From contig NC_067282.1 in assembly GCF_020740795.1 (NCBI RefSeq), positions 173,816,274 through 173,880,273 of the forward strand: DNA of 64,000 nucleotides, written 5' to 3'. The first letter of the stretch is position 1, and each line of letters starts with the position of its first letter. The DNA comes from Apus apus. Taxonomy: Eukaryota > Chordata > Aves > Apodiformes > Apodidae. The notes beneath the pieces were generated by a model. That model searched no databases, had not been told where the DNA came from, and saw only the letters and a list, made by a program, of their open reading frames with translations. This document shows, in pieces, positions 1 through 12,625 of this stretch. A program made the translations under genes and the position numbers.

Positions 1-69
1 TAGCTCCCACTTCTCTGCCCAGCTGGCTGGACCCAAAGGCAAGCAGACTGGGGAGACCATATACAGCTT

Positions 70-318
70 TAAACTGGAAAACAGTAAGGTTAGATATTAA
101 CAATAAGTTCTTTATTTTGAGGGAGGTGAGACTCTGGAACAGGCTTCCCAGGGAAGTTGTGGATGGATGCCCTCTCCCTTGAAGTGTTCAAAGACAGGTT
201 GGATGGGGCCTTGAGCAACCTGGTCCAGCGGGAGGTGTCCCTGTCCATGGCAGGAGGGTTGGATCTAGATGATCCTTAAGGTCCCTTCCAAACCAAGCCA
301 TTCTATGAGTCTATGGCA
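70..318 (+). repeat. CR1 LINE 3' end, 5'-truncated
   Basis: This stretch reads as the terminal part of a CR1 non-LTR retrotransposon. It has the lead-in AACTGGAAAACAGTAAGGTTAG, the block AGGTGAGACTCTGGAACAGG, the segment around GGTTGGATGGGGCCTTGAGCAACCTGG, and the typical ending GGTCCCTTCCAAACCAAGCC followed by an ATTCTATGAGTCTATG tail. Only the last ORF2 codons and the 3' UTR remain, and no ORF is usable. The left limit is approximate because bases 1-69 are not clearly CR1. It belongs to a different subfamily from the young copies at 6881 and 11731, since it carries the GCAACCTGGTCCAG block they lack. Confidence 0.9.
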
Positions 319-1429
319 ACTGTTCAGTGCACACTTCAATGAGAAGGCTTTGCTGCTCTTGCCTTTGCTGACGATTCAGGCCCATACACCCTGGTGTGAG
401 CTGGACTGGGGAATATGAATCGCACATTCCCTTTTCCAAACTGTGCCAAAGGGGTTGTAAGCTTCCACGACAGAGAAAAATCATGGCCAACAAAACAGTA
501 GCATTGTGAATTTCCTCTTTCAAATGTGCCAGAGACATCAATACTGTTTTGTAACTAGCTTTCTTGTTTTCAGAAGACATACCCAGTAACCAAGGCAATG
601 GGTATATTCCAGCTAGCCTTGATGCCAGCTGTCACCTCTGCACAGACATCCTTGATGTGTCCTTAGGTGAGACATGACTAAACTTCTGGGTGAGACAAAC
701 TACCCAGATACTATAAGACAAAGGAGAGGATAAGGGATAGGATAGAGGAAAAGATCTGTTTCCTTTGGACTTCTAGTGCAGAGAAGGTACAAAGTCAATG
801 CATTTCACCACCTTCTTCTAATATGTACTGAATCCACAGAAGAAAGGCCTCAAAAAGGTGACTTACAAATAGTTTAAGGATCCACATTTTGGTCATGGAC
901 GGATTTTATAATCGTAATCAATCTTAAAACAGATTAACACATCTGCTGCTCAAGATGGAGCACAGTCATAGAAAAAGGTATAAGATATTTTATTCATAAG
1001 TCTAGCAAGACTTGAGAACTCAATCCGACTGACTGCGCTGACCTACTTTCCATGAATACCTGATCTCACATAGCTGTGCTGGTTGTCTCAAAACTGATAG
1101 TACAACAGGTGAACATGCCTTCCTGACCACTTCAGAATGCTGAGGTAAAACACAGGGGTTTTAGCTCCAGTGTTTTCCTCTTTGTGTTTTACTTTAATTC
1201 ATTGTACTAATATAATGATTTTTCTTTTTAGCATCTGGTTTCAGCCAGATTTGCTGTCTTAGTAGTTGCTGAACATAAAAAACCTTTAGCAAGAAGAAGC
1301 ATTAAAATAATATTGTCTTTCTTGCAGCCTGGAATTTTGGCTAGATTAGCATCACTACAAATAATTTGCAAAGCACACACACTAGTTCACTGTATTATAA
1401 AACCATGTCCTACCCATAATATACTTTTT

Positions 1430-2050
1430 CTGTTGCAGATTTCACATACTGCAATTCAATAACCTGATGTGGAAATTTCCAATCAATTAAATCTTTTTTA
1501 ATATCACTTTATGGATACTCGAATTACTGCCGCTGATTTGAAACCCCGTACAAAATGAAATTTGATAATCTTCACATAAAAGATGAAACAGAATTTGGCA
1601 TTTATCTCCATTTTTCTTTATTACTTTCTTTTTTGCTTTTTTTCTGCATGTTTATTCCTCACTGAAACATAGCACTCTCACTCTTTTTTTTTAAGAGCAG
1701 CATGCTGCGTGTTACATGAGCTAATGAATTGGCATTTATAAAGCAGAATGTACACCGTATCTAAGACGACTGCTGTGAAAATGCCTGAGTTGCTGCACTC
1801 TCTAAATAGAGCACAATTATGGCATACGGTTGGAGTGCTTTTATCTGTACTGCCACTGCTGGAAATTTAACTGTGTATGTGACCTGAATATTTAGAGCTG
1901 AATGGAAAATTCCATAAATGTAGTGTAGCTTCAAAGCACCTAACAGCTGTTACAAATATTATACCTATTATACACCACTGCCAAATGATACATATGAAGC
2001 CCCTCTCTCATCCTGGGTGTATCCTGTCACTTGTATAAATGCAGTATTTT
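1430..2050. promoter_or_regulatory. Candidate conserved non-coding stretch (weak)
   Basis: A/T-rich but mostly complex sequence with clustered homeodomain-like cores (CAATTAAA near 1485, GAATTGGCATTTATAAA near 1726) and few signs of repeat ancestry. It contains no ORF. The call rests only on its look. Conservation has not been tested, and it may be ordinary intergenic DNA. Confidence 0.18.
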
Positions 2051-3255
2051 AAAAGTGCCGTTGAAAACATAGGATGACTCCAGATGCTAAGTAGCTTGCA
2101 TAATAATTCAGTGGTAGTTTTTCCTGTCTGTACATTCATACTTCTTCCTGGCTTCGCACAATTAATGCTCAAATCTAAAAAGGCAGGAAGAAACTATATC
2201 ATATGTAGCCCACATTTACTGTGTACTTTTGTTTGCTTAATTTTATATACATGCTAAAAGCCACTACCTAGTGGAGCAAACACAAAAAAAAATGAGCAGC
2301 TCTTTGTGCTCTTAGAAGGTTTCTTGTTATAATGGGATGAAGCAGAGGTGTAATATATCCATGGATGTTCCCTTTCACCTTAACTTACTACAGGAGTACA
2401 CTAACAACCCAGAGCATCGTTGTAGTAGGAACTGCAGAAACAAATAAGAGCCTAAGAGAAAAAAAAAAGGAGCTTGCAAAGCATTATGTTTGAAAAAGCA
2501 CAGTAGTTTTACCAAGATTACATCAACTTCAGGCTGGCTTCCTAACTAATGATTCTCCCTGCCTCCTACTTACAGTTCTGTTCCTCCTGCTTTTATGCTG
2601 TTGAAGTGTTAAAAGACTCCTCACTGTGAAGAGGAGAAAAGTGCTAAACACGTTGCAGCCAGCTGCCTGTGACAACCTGCTGCTGTAGGCCTGCACTGAC
2701 TGTGTAAAGGGACAGGGAAGAAGAGCAAGCACTATCTGACATCCACCTGGGTGTTCACGCATCCCCAGCCCAACCTCAGTAGCACAGATGTATCCAAGTT
2801 CACATAGGACAAGTGGCAGTTTACCTACCTAAACCAAAGCTCTGTTTGGTAAAGAAATTTCCCTGTGGAGAGGGCTTGGAAAAGTTACAAACTCCAACCT
2901 TTTCCCATGGCTGAGCAGGATCAACACTGTCCATTTCAGTCCTTATAGTGCTTGTCCAGCTTGGTTTCCATGGGCTTTCATAGGCACCACCATCTCTTGA
3001 AGCCATCTGTTCAGCACTCCCCTGCCATTGCTCTTATAAAGTGTTTTTTTACTACTAATGTATAACCTGAATATACATGCCCATCACTACTTGTCCTAAA
3101 GCAGCAGAAGCAGAGAACAGATTGTTCCCTTCCTCACTGCAATACTGCCTGTGCACATTGCTCCTCATGGTAGCCCCTCATTAGTATTAATAAGAATCAT
3201 CTCCTCAAACTATGCAAGGACAAGGAGAGGAGATTGCATGTGAGGGTTTGTCAGT

Positions 3256-3273
3256 AAAAAAAAAAAAAAAAAA
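3256..3273. repeat. Poly(A) run, 18 A
   Basis: Eighteen uninterrupted A residues followed by a GAGAAAGAGGGAAGAG purine tract. No retrotransposon body is recognisable directly upstream, so it is recorded only as a homopolymer. Confidence 0.95.
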
Positions 3274-5049
3274 GAGAAAGAGGGAAGAGCTAGCCACCTA
3301 CCTAAATCAGGGTAATGGCAATTCCCCCTGTCAAAATACACTTCAGCCAGCACATTGAGACATATAGAAGTAAAACTAAGATTAACCCTTGCTCCCATGG
3401 GAATGTTGCAATTCCTGAGCATTCCCACAAGGAAACAGTCCTTGAGCACTCCTCAGCATCAGGAACTTGATTACAAAAGACCCTTCTGAGGCTCAGCCTT
3501 AGAGAAAGCATTTATTCAGGCTAGATTTGTTGCATGAACATTTAAATGAACACTGTAAGGAAGATCTGTCTCGATCAAGTCCTGTTAAATTAACAAGAAT
3601 TTAAGGCTAATTCATGTTTACAATAGGTGAGGAAAATTATTTTATTGATTGATTTATAGTTTAGTACTGTGATTACCACAGATTACAGTAAAACTGTATC
3701 AGATAATCTAATCATTGAAGCCTCTGCTTTATTTTCCCTGTCACTGGCTTCTTTTGAATAATGCTGAGGCATCAGAGCACGTTAATATCATTGACTGTCT
3801 CTGCTGTTTTGCATCTTCTCCAGGTCTCCACCAAATTCCCTAATTGACCACAAATGTCAAGTCCCATTTCAAGGATCAGAGTCACAACAAAGGTCAGAGC
3901 ACCATCCCCTACAGCCATGTCAAAATGGTGTAGTCACAGCCAGGCACCTTGTGGAGAACTGGTAATTCAGCCAAAGGTGAACTTAACCTCAACATTTTAG
4001 TAGGCAGAAGATATAAATTTTCTGAGCTCTAAATGAGAAACATGTTTGGGGATATCATAGGGATGTTTAACCAAAAGGATTTTGAAAAAAAAAAAAGTCA
4101 CCATTTTTAGTATAGCAAAATCTCTAGCACTGAAGACTCACAATATCCCTGACTCCCTAGGTATGATTTGTAATTTCCCTCATGCTCTCAGTAGCTTTCT
4201 CAGTTCTGTGAAGTGAATTACACAATGTCATTAAAACTAAAGCAACTCTTGCAAGTTGCTGAAGCTGCATCTTATTAAAATCAATGGAAATCCCTTCATG
4301 CAGGAACCTAGTTCCTGTCATCCCCTCTTCAGGAGAGAACAGTGTGTTCACATACTGACAGAGAGCAGCAGTCTCCTCCTGCACATAGGGAATACTGCTG
4401 GTGGAGCAGGGACTGAGAGCAAGGCAAGGATCTGCTCCTTCTATTACTCACACCACCTCTGGGGTGCCACCGAAAAGGAGCCTGAGTGCATCATGGTCAT
4501 GCATGCCCAGAGGAACCTTCAGCTGCATCAGCAAAACTGGTAACTGCATGCCCTGCAGCACACCAGGTGCCTACAAACCTCTCAAGGGGGCTCCTGGGCA
4601 GCTGGAAATCTGTCCAACCATCCCGTGGTCTCAAGGGTGTAGAGCCTGAGCCAGGTCCCACTGTGGGCCTGGGAAGGAAGTATTGTGCCAGCCCACAACT
4701 CTGGGTTAATGAAAACCTTGGTGATTTCTGAGGCATTATTTGTACTTGCTGGGGCCCAGATCTCTTCCAATTCAAAAAAATTAGTGTCATTTTTTACCTA
4801 CTTATTTTTATTTTACAGTTCTCTCTTAAGACTTCAATGAGTTCTCTTAATTTCACTATTGCTACTTATACATAATAATAATTTTGAGACCGACTGTACC
4901 TGTTAACTTAATTCATATGCAAAAAAAGTTTAATATTTTCAGTGTCAGTCATATTATTGTATTTTTATCACACTAATTTAATGACTGCACTCTCAAGGAA
5001 TTGACTACAAATGCTATTATTACAGTGCAAATAATGTTAGAATTCACAG

Positions 5050-5156
5050 GCTTTCACAACTTCCCTGGGCAGCCTGTGCCAGTGTTTCACCACCCTCACA
5101 GAAAATAATTTCTTCCTAATACCTACATCTACTCTCTTTTAGTTTAAAAACTTTAA
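5050..5156 (-). repeat. Old CR1 LINE fragment
   Basis: Read on the minus strand this matches the end of CR1 ORF2. On the + strand it shows TTCACAACTTCCCTGGGCAG, then CCTGTGCCAGTGTTTCACCACC, then the reverse of the 'GAAATTCTTTACTGTGAGG' block (AGAAAATAATTTCTTCCTAA). The 3' tail is missing, so this is an internal remnant. It is much more diverged than the copy at 6881. Confidence 0.8.
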
Positions 5157-6880
5157 TAGAATCAAAGCCAGAGACTCCAGAAACCTGACTCTCAGCAATG
5201 ACATCGTTAATTAGCATTATCCTTCAGGAGGGCTGGAGCACTGCTTTGCTAATTCTTTCAGTTTAACAGCAAATCTTTTAAAAGCCCAGATTCTGGATTT
5301 GTGGGACTGGGTATTAAGTATTTCACATGGAATGAAAAAAGCTGCAGGATTAAGAGTTGTGGGGAAACGTTTGCAAAAGGGAAACAATAGCAGACTCTAA
5401 TATAACAAGGCTAAAAGCTATTAAAATATTATTTTAAAGCCTTTATGATTTTAAAACCAACCTGAAAATGTTGCATCTCTCTGACTCATGACACTTAGCA
5501 CAGGGAACAAATCCTGAAATGGGGAATATCTGTATGCTTAATTCCAATGGATTGTGAAGGGAATGCAATTTACAGCTGCCACAGTTGTGATTGGATCAGT
5601 ACATGTGATGACCTCTTTTATGAGAAGGATTTGCTTTCATTTGACAATGGAAACACAAAGTGTTGTCATGTGCTGCACTAATGGGATAAATCCGGGATTT
5701 TCACAGAACCTCCCATGCTTATCTTCTCCCTTATGTCTGCTATAAAGGTGACTTCATCACAAAGAAAACCTTGTTATCTAAAACTATTATATCCCACACA
5801 ATTGTTTGGGATTACAGAGGTGTTTGGGGTTACAAGGGTGGATGACTGGCAAAAGCAGGACGAGTCAAAGCACCCTGGCAATACAAAGCACATTTACATA
5901 TTGTCGATCCAGACCAGCAATGACTACAAGGCCATGACATCTTTTTAACTACCTAAATAAAAGGAGCTGGAGTCTCCCAGCAATTCCTTTTTGCAGGTCC
6001 CAGAGACACTGAGTGGTGACACCTGCCAAGGTGACTTAGAGCGACACCCATGCTCATGGCCAGGCTGGTAGCTGACATTCCTGTGACTGGTGCTGCTGGG
6101 CCTGACCCAAAGCGGGCAAGGAGACTGAGGACAAGAACCAGCCAATAACCTCTGGACCCTGTGGCAGCAGCCAGCTAACCCTGCTATGGTTTGGGACTCC
6201 AGCATTTTAGGGGCTCATGTAGAAGCGGGTAAGAGAAAAGCAGTCCCTGCACTAAGGAGCTTCCCGGCTACATATCCACCCTGTACACAGACAGCTTCAT
6301 TCGTTAGACCAGGCATCTCAAGCCATTTCCTCACTTAAAACCATCACCAGTTTAATTTAAAAGGATAAAAATTCAATTTCATCTTTGTTGTCAGCTCCTT
6401 TCTTCATGTGTCAAAACCCCATAGGGATGGCAACTGACCCATGGAGGTTTTCCAGTATCTTGTGACTTCTACTAATGCTTCCTTGTGTGAAACAAAACAT
6501 GAAATTGAGACAGCAAGAAGCAGACAGGCAGCAATTCCCTGCCCTGTGTTTCATGTATGTGGTAAGAATAAACAGCAGATGTCAGCACTAATCCAGAACT
6601 TGAAATGTTCATGTGGCATTTAATCAGACCCCACTTCACTGTCCTTAAAATTCATATGCTCAGACTGTGAAGAAACTCATCAAAACTTCTGCCTGGAAAC
6701 ACATATATATTTCTATTTAAAGAATCTCAGCAAATTGTAAGTATCATTTCTACGTAAGTACTGCCAGCTAGCAAGGGAGCACATCTGTCTGAATAGGATT
6801 TTGCCTTATCCTTACTCTATGATCACCAGGTCCATGCACTTTCCTAAAAGCAAAAATTATTTTTTAAAAGTGGCTTCTGA
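5157..6880. other. Intergenic, no gene recognised
   Basis: No exon-like coding segment, RNA gene or clear repeat was recognised. Open frames of 60-86 codons occur, but they overlap on both strands and have no recognisable homology. Confidence 0.55.
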
Positions 6881-7068
6881 ATCATAGAATCATAGAATCC
6901 TAGGGGTTGGAAGGGACCTCAAAAGATCATCTAGTCCAACCCCCCTGCCAGAGCAGGGTCATCTAGAGCACATCACACAGGAAGGCATCCAGGTGGGTTT
7001 TGAATGTCTCCAGAGAAGGAGACTCCACAACCTCTCTGGGCAGCCTGTTCCAGTGCTCTGTCACTCTC
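6881..7068 (-). repeat. Young CR1 LINE 3' end, strongly 5'-truncated
   Basis: This is a 188-base copy of the last CR1 ORF2 codons and the 3' UTR, in minus orientation. It starts with two tail units (ATCATAGAATCATAGAATC) and ends at TCACTCTC. Aligned by eye, its reverse complement differs from 12520-12707 at only 2 of 188 positions, so both copies belong to one recently active subfamily. The body is cut off abruptly at 7068, a typical result of incomplete target-primed reverse transcription. Confidence 0.95.
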
Positions 7069-10000
7069 AATCGCTAGTATTTTGGAAAATAAACGAGTGC
7101 AAAGGTTCAAGAGAGATCTGATGAGCCACAATTAGGGCTGAAGCTGAAGAACAAGGGGGAACCAGATGGCTCTTGGTGCAGTTTGTAGGAGGGGGCTGCA
7201 GGTCAACCTTGCTTCGGGGTAGTACATGGCTCCTGTGCTCCTGCAGCCAGGGGTAGAAGTTGACTGTATCTGCTGAGCAGGATCTACAACCACTGAAGAT
7301 TTTTCTGAAAATAAAGCTTAATCTAGCAGTATAAACACACACAAAACTGTGTGCACCTGCATGCTGAACTACATCAACATGTGGGAACAGGAGAGCAGCA
7401 TCCTTCCTGCCTGGTCACCACCACTTTGAGGTCAATAGATGCTGGTCAGTAGATGCTGGGGGACATGCAGCATATACTAAAATGTTGAGTGCCAAGCCCT
7501 GGAAAATCTTCAGCTCTTGAAAAAGAAGACCAAAAATAAAATCTTAAAATGTGCCACAGATTACAGGGACATCTCCTGCTAGCATGAAGCACAGTGAAAT
7601 TCCTCAGGGCTTCAACCACTGTCACAACTACTAGAGATACAAGAACATACTACACATGACAGAGCTCAAGATTGCTCTTTCCAATACCTGTGGTGGGATC
7701 TCTCAAATCCTGCAAAAATCTGATGTCTGCAGCAAATCAACACTGACAAGACTACTCCAAACAGGGCCCTTTGAGCCAGAATTTCTCAAAAAATAGGAAC
7801 AATTTTTATACCAATACATAGGAACATGTTTTATTCTTTGGTTTTGTTTGTTTGGGGGGTTTTTTGTTGTGTTTGGGTTTTTTTCTAGTTTTCTGAAGCA
7901 TTTTCCATCAAAACCAAGGAATAGTAGGCTTAATGGATTTGTTATTTACAACCATAGGTTGGTCTCCAAGAATCACATGTTCCTTAAATGACATTGAATG
8001 GAAGAGGACATGAAATATATTCAGGGTCAATTATAGAAGTAAAAATAGCTTGGCTATTTAAAATCGTATTAGTTCTGGTTACAAAACCAAACTAACATCT
8101 GTTTACATTATGAACTTAACAGACTCAGATAGTTCCTCTTGAGCTGAGAGCTGAGTCTCAGCCTGAACAAACTGGCAAGATGCCCAGAGCCACCTTCAGT
8201 TTTAGCAAACACCACCACCAGGTTACATACAACTGCCTCCCCTGGCATTTCAGGGTCTTTGCTCCCTGAACTCCTTTGCTCCATGCTATTTTTGCAAAAT
8301 ATAAGTAGGCTGTTTTCATTAACTAGTAAAACAATTTACTTTGATTCATCTTCTCTCACCAGAAGAACAGAAGAGGTCATCAATCTTAACTTATCTGTCA
8401 GCACAGAGATGTCAAACCAGAATTAAGTGGTGGAAAAATTGTTGAGGGAGAAGGTGGAAAAAAAAAGACAACAAACAAAAGATACTGAGTCCATGTTCTT
8501 AAAAGAAGGAAAAAGAAATGCTGCTGAGCTACCTTGTTGGTACTTGTTGATGCTCTGTCCGATTAGAAACTTGATTTTTCACCTTGAATCAAAAAACATT
8601 ATGGTACCTGAGAAGAACTGCAGGCTTTTCATGGATTCAAAGAAAAATTAGGAAAGCAAGCAAATTCCCCTGTGAACTAACAGTGCTTTGATTTCCACTT
8701 TTTATATTAACAAGGGAATTAATCCTTTACACCATATACCTGAAATTAGTTGTATCATATTTTCCTTGGAAGATACTCCAGTGCAGCTTTACAGTCCTCT
8801 CCTGCTTTTACCTGTGAACTGCTCTCCCCAGAGTGCCTTCTCTCGTCCTATGTGCTGACTGGCTCTTTTCCAAACAGAAGCACAGAAGACTGAATTTTCT
8901 ACCCATTTCTACATGTTTTTCATGCACACCAGATGCTCTTATGCACAACCCTGAGGGACAGAATGAGGTCTTTGTCATACTCTGAAGATGAGGAAATTCT
9001 GGTGGTTGCACAAGTAAAGTGAAATCACACAATCTGTCTACCATAAATATCCCACATCTAGATTTTAGATATAAAAGTTATTAACAAAACACTTCAGCTG
9101 TTCTGTGTTGCCACTCCAGCACTGACAGAATGAAAGTTCAATTGAAGTATATTGGCTCAATAACCAATGCAATTCTCTACTCTCTGAAATCCCCACCAGC
9201 AAGAAGAAACTTTCAAGACGTGCGGGGTGACCTTTCACTTAGCTCTGTGGCAGGCAAGGTCAGCACCAAGCCAAACACAACATAAGAACCTGACAATACA
9301 TACACAAAGGTGAGCTTTATGTCAGATTCAAACTTTTGTAAATACTAACAACAGGCGAGTGAAAAAAAGGATTTTAGCCACTGAAGATATCCAGGAACCT
9401 GAGAGCCACTGAGGACATCAAAACTATTACATAGTATGTAGAAGATACTTTCTTGCAGTATATCTTGATGTTCTAAGCCACTTCTTTTGCCCTATCCATC
9501 ACTGTATTTTCTACCTTATCTGGGCAAGACTTCAGCCAGCCTTTTCTCATCAGAGATTTGCCTCATTCCGATATTGGGGGAACAAACAAAGTGCATCATC
9601 TGTCCATTGAAGGGTGGGGTGGGAGGCTGGAGGTGGGGAGGAAGGCCACAGCTGCTTAGTGATGGCTTTGAGTCCCAAGTCAATTTGGCTCCTCACACAA
9701 GGGCAAGCAGCAGCCAGAAGACTGAAGACTTCTTTCTCCTTGTCCCATCCTCTGAGATCTCCAACAGAAGAGGGGATAGATATTCCTGGGCAATGAGTGC
9801 CCACATGGATCTTCAAATTAAGGGACCCAAAGTCTATCTCACAGCAGACAGCTGCAGACAGTTCTCAAAGAATGAATATAAATTCATATTAATATGTCAA
9901 TGAAAACATTATCCCAATGAAATTATAACAAAGGAATCACCTGATTGATTGAATATGAAATTTTATTAGATCCCAATTTACTGCTCGCTTGTTGAAATAA

Positions 10001-11280
10001 TTTTGGGCTACTAAAAATTACTTATTGATACACAGTAAATACAGACATAAACAAGTGTTCTGGCTAATGTCTCAATGAAACTTTCAAAAAATTAAGCTTA
10101 TGAATGTAGAGCTTTCATTTGCCCACAAACAACCAACACTGGTCAAAAATTTTCAAGTGTTTCTGTAAAAAAGGCCATTCATGAAGCACTGAGTAAATTG
10201 GAAGTGGGTGGTTCTTTCAGCAATGTGGTCATACCCTTTCTTAAAAGGAGCTTCTGACCATTCAGTAGCTCCTTTGTGTGTTTTTTATTCTTATCTGTGA
10301 TTCCATCTGTCACAAGACCCTTCCCACCCTTAAATATTACTTCTTATCTGACCAGTCTAGTCCAAAAGCAGATAAAATGTGTATGTATTGCATAAATACA
10401 TGCCACATGGCAGAGTGAGAGTGAATATGAGAATGCAGTCACGTGCAGTCAGTAGACTTTACACTGAAAAAGACGCAACCTCCATCCTTTTGCAGAGATA
10501 TTGTAATTTCTTGCTTGTCACCTTATGTGAGTAGTTTATCAGAAAAACACATTGACAGAATTGTGCCAACCAGCCTTTTTGGATATGAAAACAGACATAT
10601 TTTTGGGTTTTCAGGACATTTGTCTGGTTTTTAAATACCAATAGTGGAATATATTCTAACAGAGGAGTCCTTAAGCAGCCCTCTCAGAAAAGCAGAATTT
10701 AGCTTGTTCATCAGTTCAGAGACATGAAGTGCTAAAGAGAACAGTGTTTTCTATCTAGTAAAGACTTTTATCATATCACACTTTTTGTGACAGTCTTATA
10801 CTTCTTTTTATTAACAGATTTTTGCAAAGCCATGAGAAGTTCTTTGTTTTATCCTTACTAGCTGCCCACTTATTCAATGCCTTATCTAAAGACAGAGTGA
10901 TTCATTTCCTCCCAACTATCACTATGGAAAAATTCAGAATAGTACCTGAGAATGTCTTGCACATTCAGGAGTTTATTTTCACATCCTTTCTGTGAGAAGG
11001 CAGCTATTATTGTCCCTATCTTTGCACTTGGAGAATTAATGCATTGAAGGATTGAAAACAGATTTGCTCTAAATACCTATCTAGATGCTTATTTTAAGAA
11101 AATGAGGGTATGAACATTACAGCTCCTGCTGTAAGAACTGCTTTTGAAATAATCCCAAGTCGAGCACCTAGAATACAGATTTCAGGTCCTCCTTGTATCC
11201 CCTCTATTTATTCCTCTCCTCCTGAGCCAGTGAAAAGCCATTTGTTACTGCAAGATGTCACCCTTACAACAAACCTTATT
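7069..11280. other. Intergenic, no gene recognised
   Basis: This is A/T-rich DNA with a G/T-rich low-complexity patch at about 7830-7890. The longest open frame (138 codons, + strand, 9487-9903) shows no recognisable domain. It overlaps an antisense frame of 88 codons and has no visible splice or promoter context, so it is not called as a gene. Confidence 0.55.
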
Positions 11281-11330
11281 GAATCATAAAATCATTTAGG
11301 TTGAAAAAGATCGTTAATCTTAAAGATCTT
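11281..11330 (-). repeat. CR1 LINE 3' tip, decayed
   Basis: The + strand reads GAATCATAAAATCATTTAGG, then TTGAAAAAGATCGTTAATC. This is a mutated form of the reverse complement of a CR1 3' end (GAATCATAGAATCATTTAGG followed by a TTGGAAAAGACC-like block). Only about 50 bases are recognisable. The inner limit is uncertain. Confidence 0.65.
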
Positions 11331-11730
11331 GTTCCATTTCTCTCTGCCTTTCCACTCATTTTGCAATGATTTATACCCAGTCATTAGAATAGCCTTTGGA
11401 TGGCAGGGGATTGGGTTTTGGACTGACCAGAACTTAGTAGACAGCCAGCTAGATAAGGGATCTGAACTTAAATTTCTCCCTCCTTGTGAAGTCATAATAC
11501 CAAAAAAAAAATCAATCATCATGTCTGTCAATACTTGCAGTTACTTAATTTTGAAATAAGCTTGGTTTTTAAGGCAGGATAAATAAGTTAAGTAACTTTA
11601 ACAAGTTACTTAATGGAGGCTCACTTCATTTCTGGACTCCAAAACCTCTCAGAAAAAGAGTAGGTGCTGAATTATTCAGCAGAGAAAATTATGGGCACAC
11701 CCTGGAAGAGAACTGTGAACATCCATTTAG

Positions 11731-11770
11731 TACTGGGACTGGTGTTGTGGTACTGGGACCGGTGTTGTTC
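11731..11770. repeat. 20-base tandem duplication at the CR1 5' junction
   Basis: Two adjacent 20-base units start at 11731 and 11751. Both read TACTGGGAC(T/C)GGTGTTGT and differ at only a few bases. The second unit is the genuine start of the retained CR1 ORF2 sequence; the first is an extra copy directly upstream. It may have arisen by template slippage at the end of reverse transcription or by a later duplication. Confidence 0.85.
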
Positions 11771-12625
11771 AACATCTTCATCAACAACCTGGATGAGGGT
11801 ATAGAATGTACTCTCAGCAAGTTTGCTGATGACACCAAGCTGGGAGGAGTGGCTGACACACTGGAGGGCTGTGCTGCCATTCAGAGGGACTTGGACAGGC
11901 TGGAGAGTTGGGCAGGGAGAAATCTGATGAAGTTCAACAAGGGCAAGTGTAGAGTTTTGCATTTGGGGAAGAAAAACACCATGTACCAGTACAGGTTGGG
12001 GGCTGACCTGCTGGAGAGCAGTGTGGGTGAAAGGGATCTGGGGGTCCTGGTAGACAGGAGGATGACCATGAGCCAGCAATGTGCCCTTGTGGCCAAGAAG
12101 GCCAATGGCACCCTGGGGTGCATTAGAAAGGGTGTGGTTAGTAGGTCAAGAGAGGTTCTCCTCCCCCTCTATTGTGCATTGGTGAGGCCGCATCTGGAGT
12201 ATTGTGTCCAGTTCTGGGCCCCTCAGTTCAAGAAGGACAGGCAACTGCTTGAAAGAGTCCAGCACAGAGCCACAAAGATGATTAACGGAGTGGAACATCT
12301 CCCTTATGAGGAAAGGCTGAGGGAGCTGGGTCTCTTTAGTTTGGAGAAAAGGAGACTGAGGGGTGACCTCATCAATGTTTACAAATATGTAAGGGGTGAG
12401 TGTCAGGGAGATGGAGTTAGGCTTTTCTCAGTGTTGACCAGTGATAGGACAAGGGGTAATGGGTGTAAATTGGAGCATAGGAGGTTTAAGGTGAATATTC
12501 GAAAAAATTTTTTTACTGTGAGAGTGACAGAGCACTGGAACAGGCTGCCCAGAGAGGTTGTGGAGTCTCCTTCTCTGGAGACATTCAAAACCCACCTGGA
12601 TGCATTCCTGTGTGATGTGCTCTAG
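11747..12625 (+). pseudogene. CR1 ORF2 C-terminal fragment (reverse transcriptase palm end, thumb and C-terminus)
   Basis: This is an uninterrupted frame of 292 codons ending at a TAG in GTGCTCTAG. It begins inside the reverse transcriptase palm. LGPVLFNIF (residues 3-11) is the end of motif B, and FADD (residues 26-29, bases 11822-11833) is the catalytic motif C with both aspartates intact. The following [10 protein letters not shown] and the RVLHLG patch are typical of CR1-clade enzymes. The VRPHLEYC segment and the [25 protein letters not shown] segment (key residues only) are the usual C-terminal blocks. The apparent start codon at 11747 lies in the duplicated junction and is probably accidental. 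The endonuclease, fingers and motif A are absent, so the protein would be inactive. Confidence 0.9.

Larger units (their letters stand above)
319..5049. other. Intergenic, no gene recognised
   Basis: This is A/T-rich single-copy-looking DNA. Open frames on either strand are under 100 codons, have no recognisable protein similarity and overlap each other, so none is called. It holds an A18 run at 3256-3273 and a stretch near 1430-2050 that could be regulatory. Confidence 0.6.

Noticed and set aside
1-69. Bases before the first CR1, considered as an extension of the element
   Set aside because: They do not align convincingly to CR1 ORF2 in any frame, so the element start was set at about 70.
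9487-9903. A 138-codon open frame on the + strand
   Set aside because: Overlapping frames exist on both strands, the composition follows the local DNA, and there is no recognisable motif.
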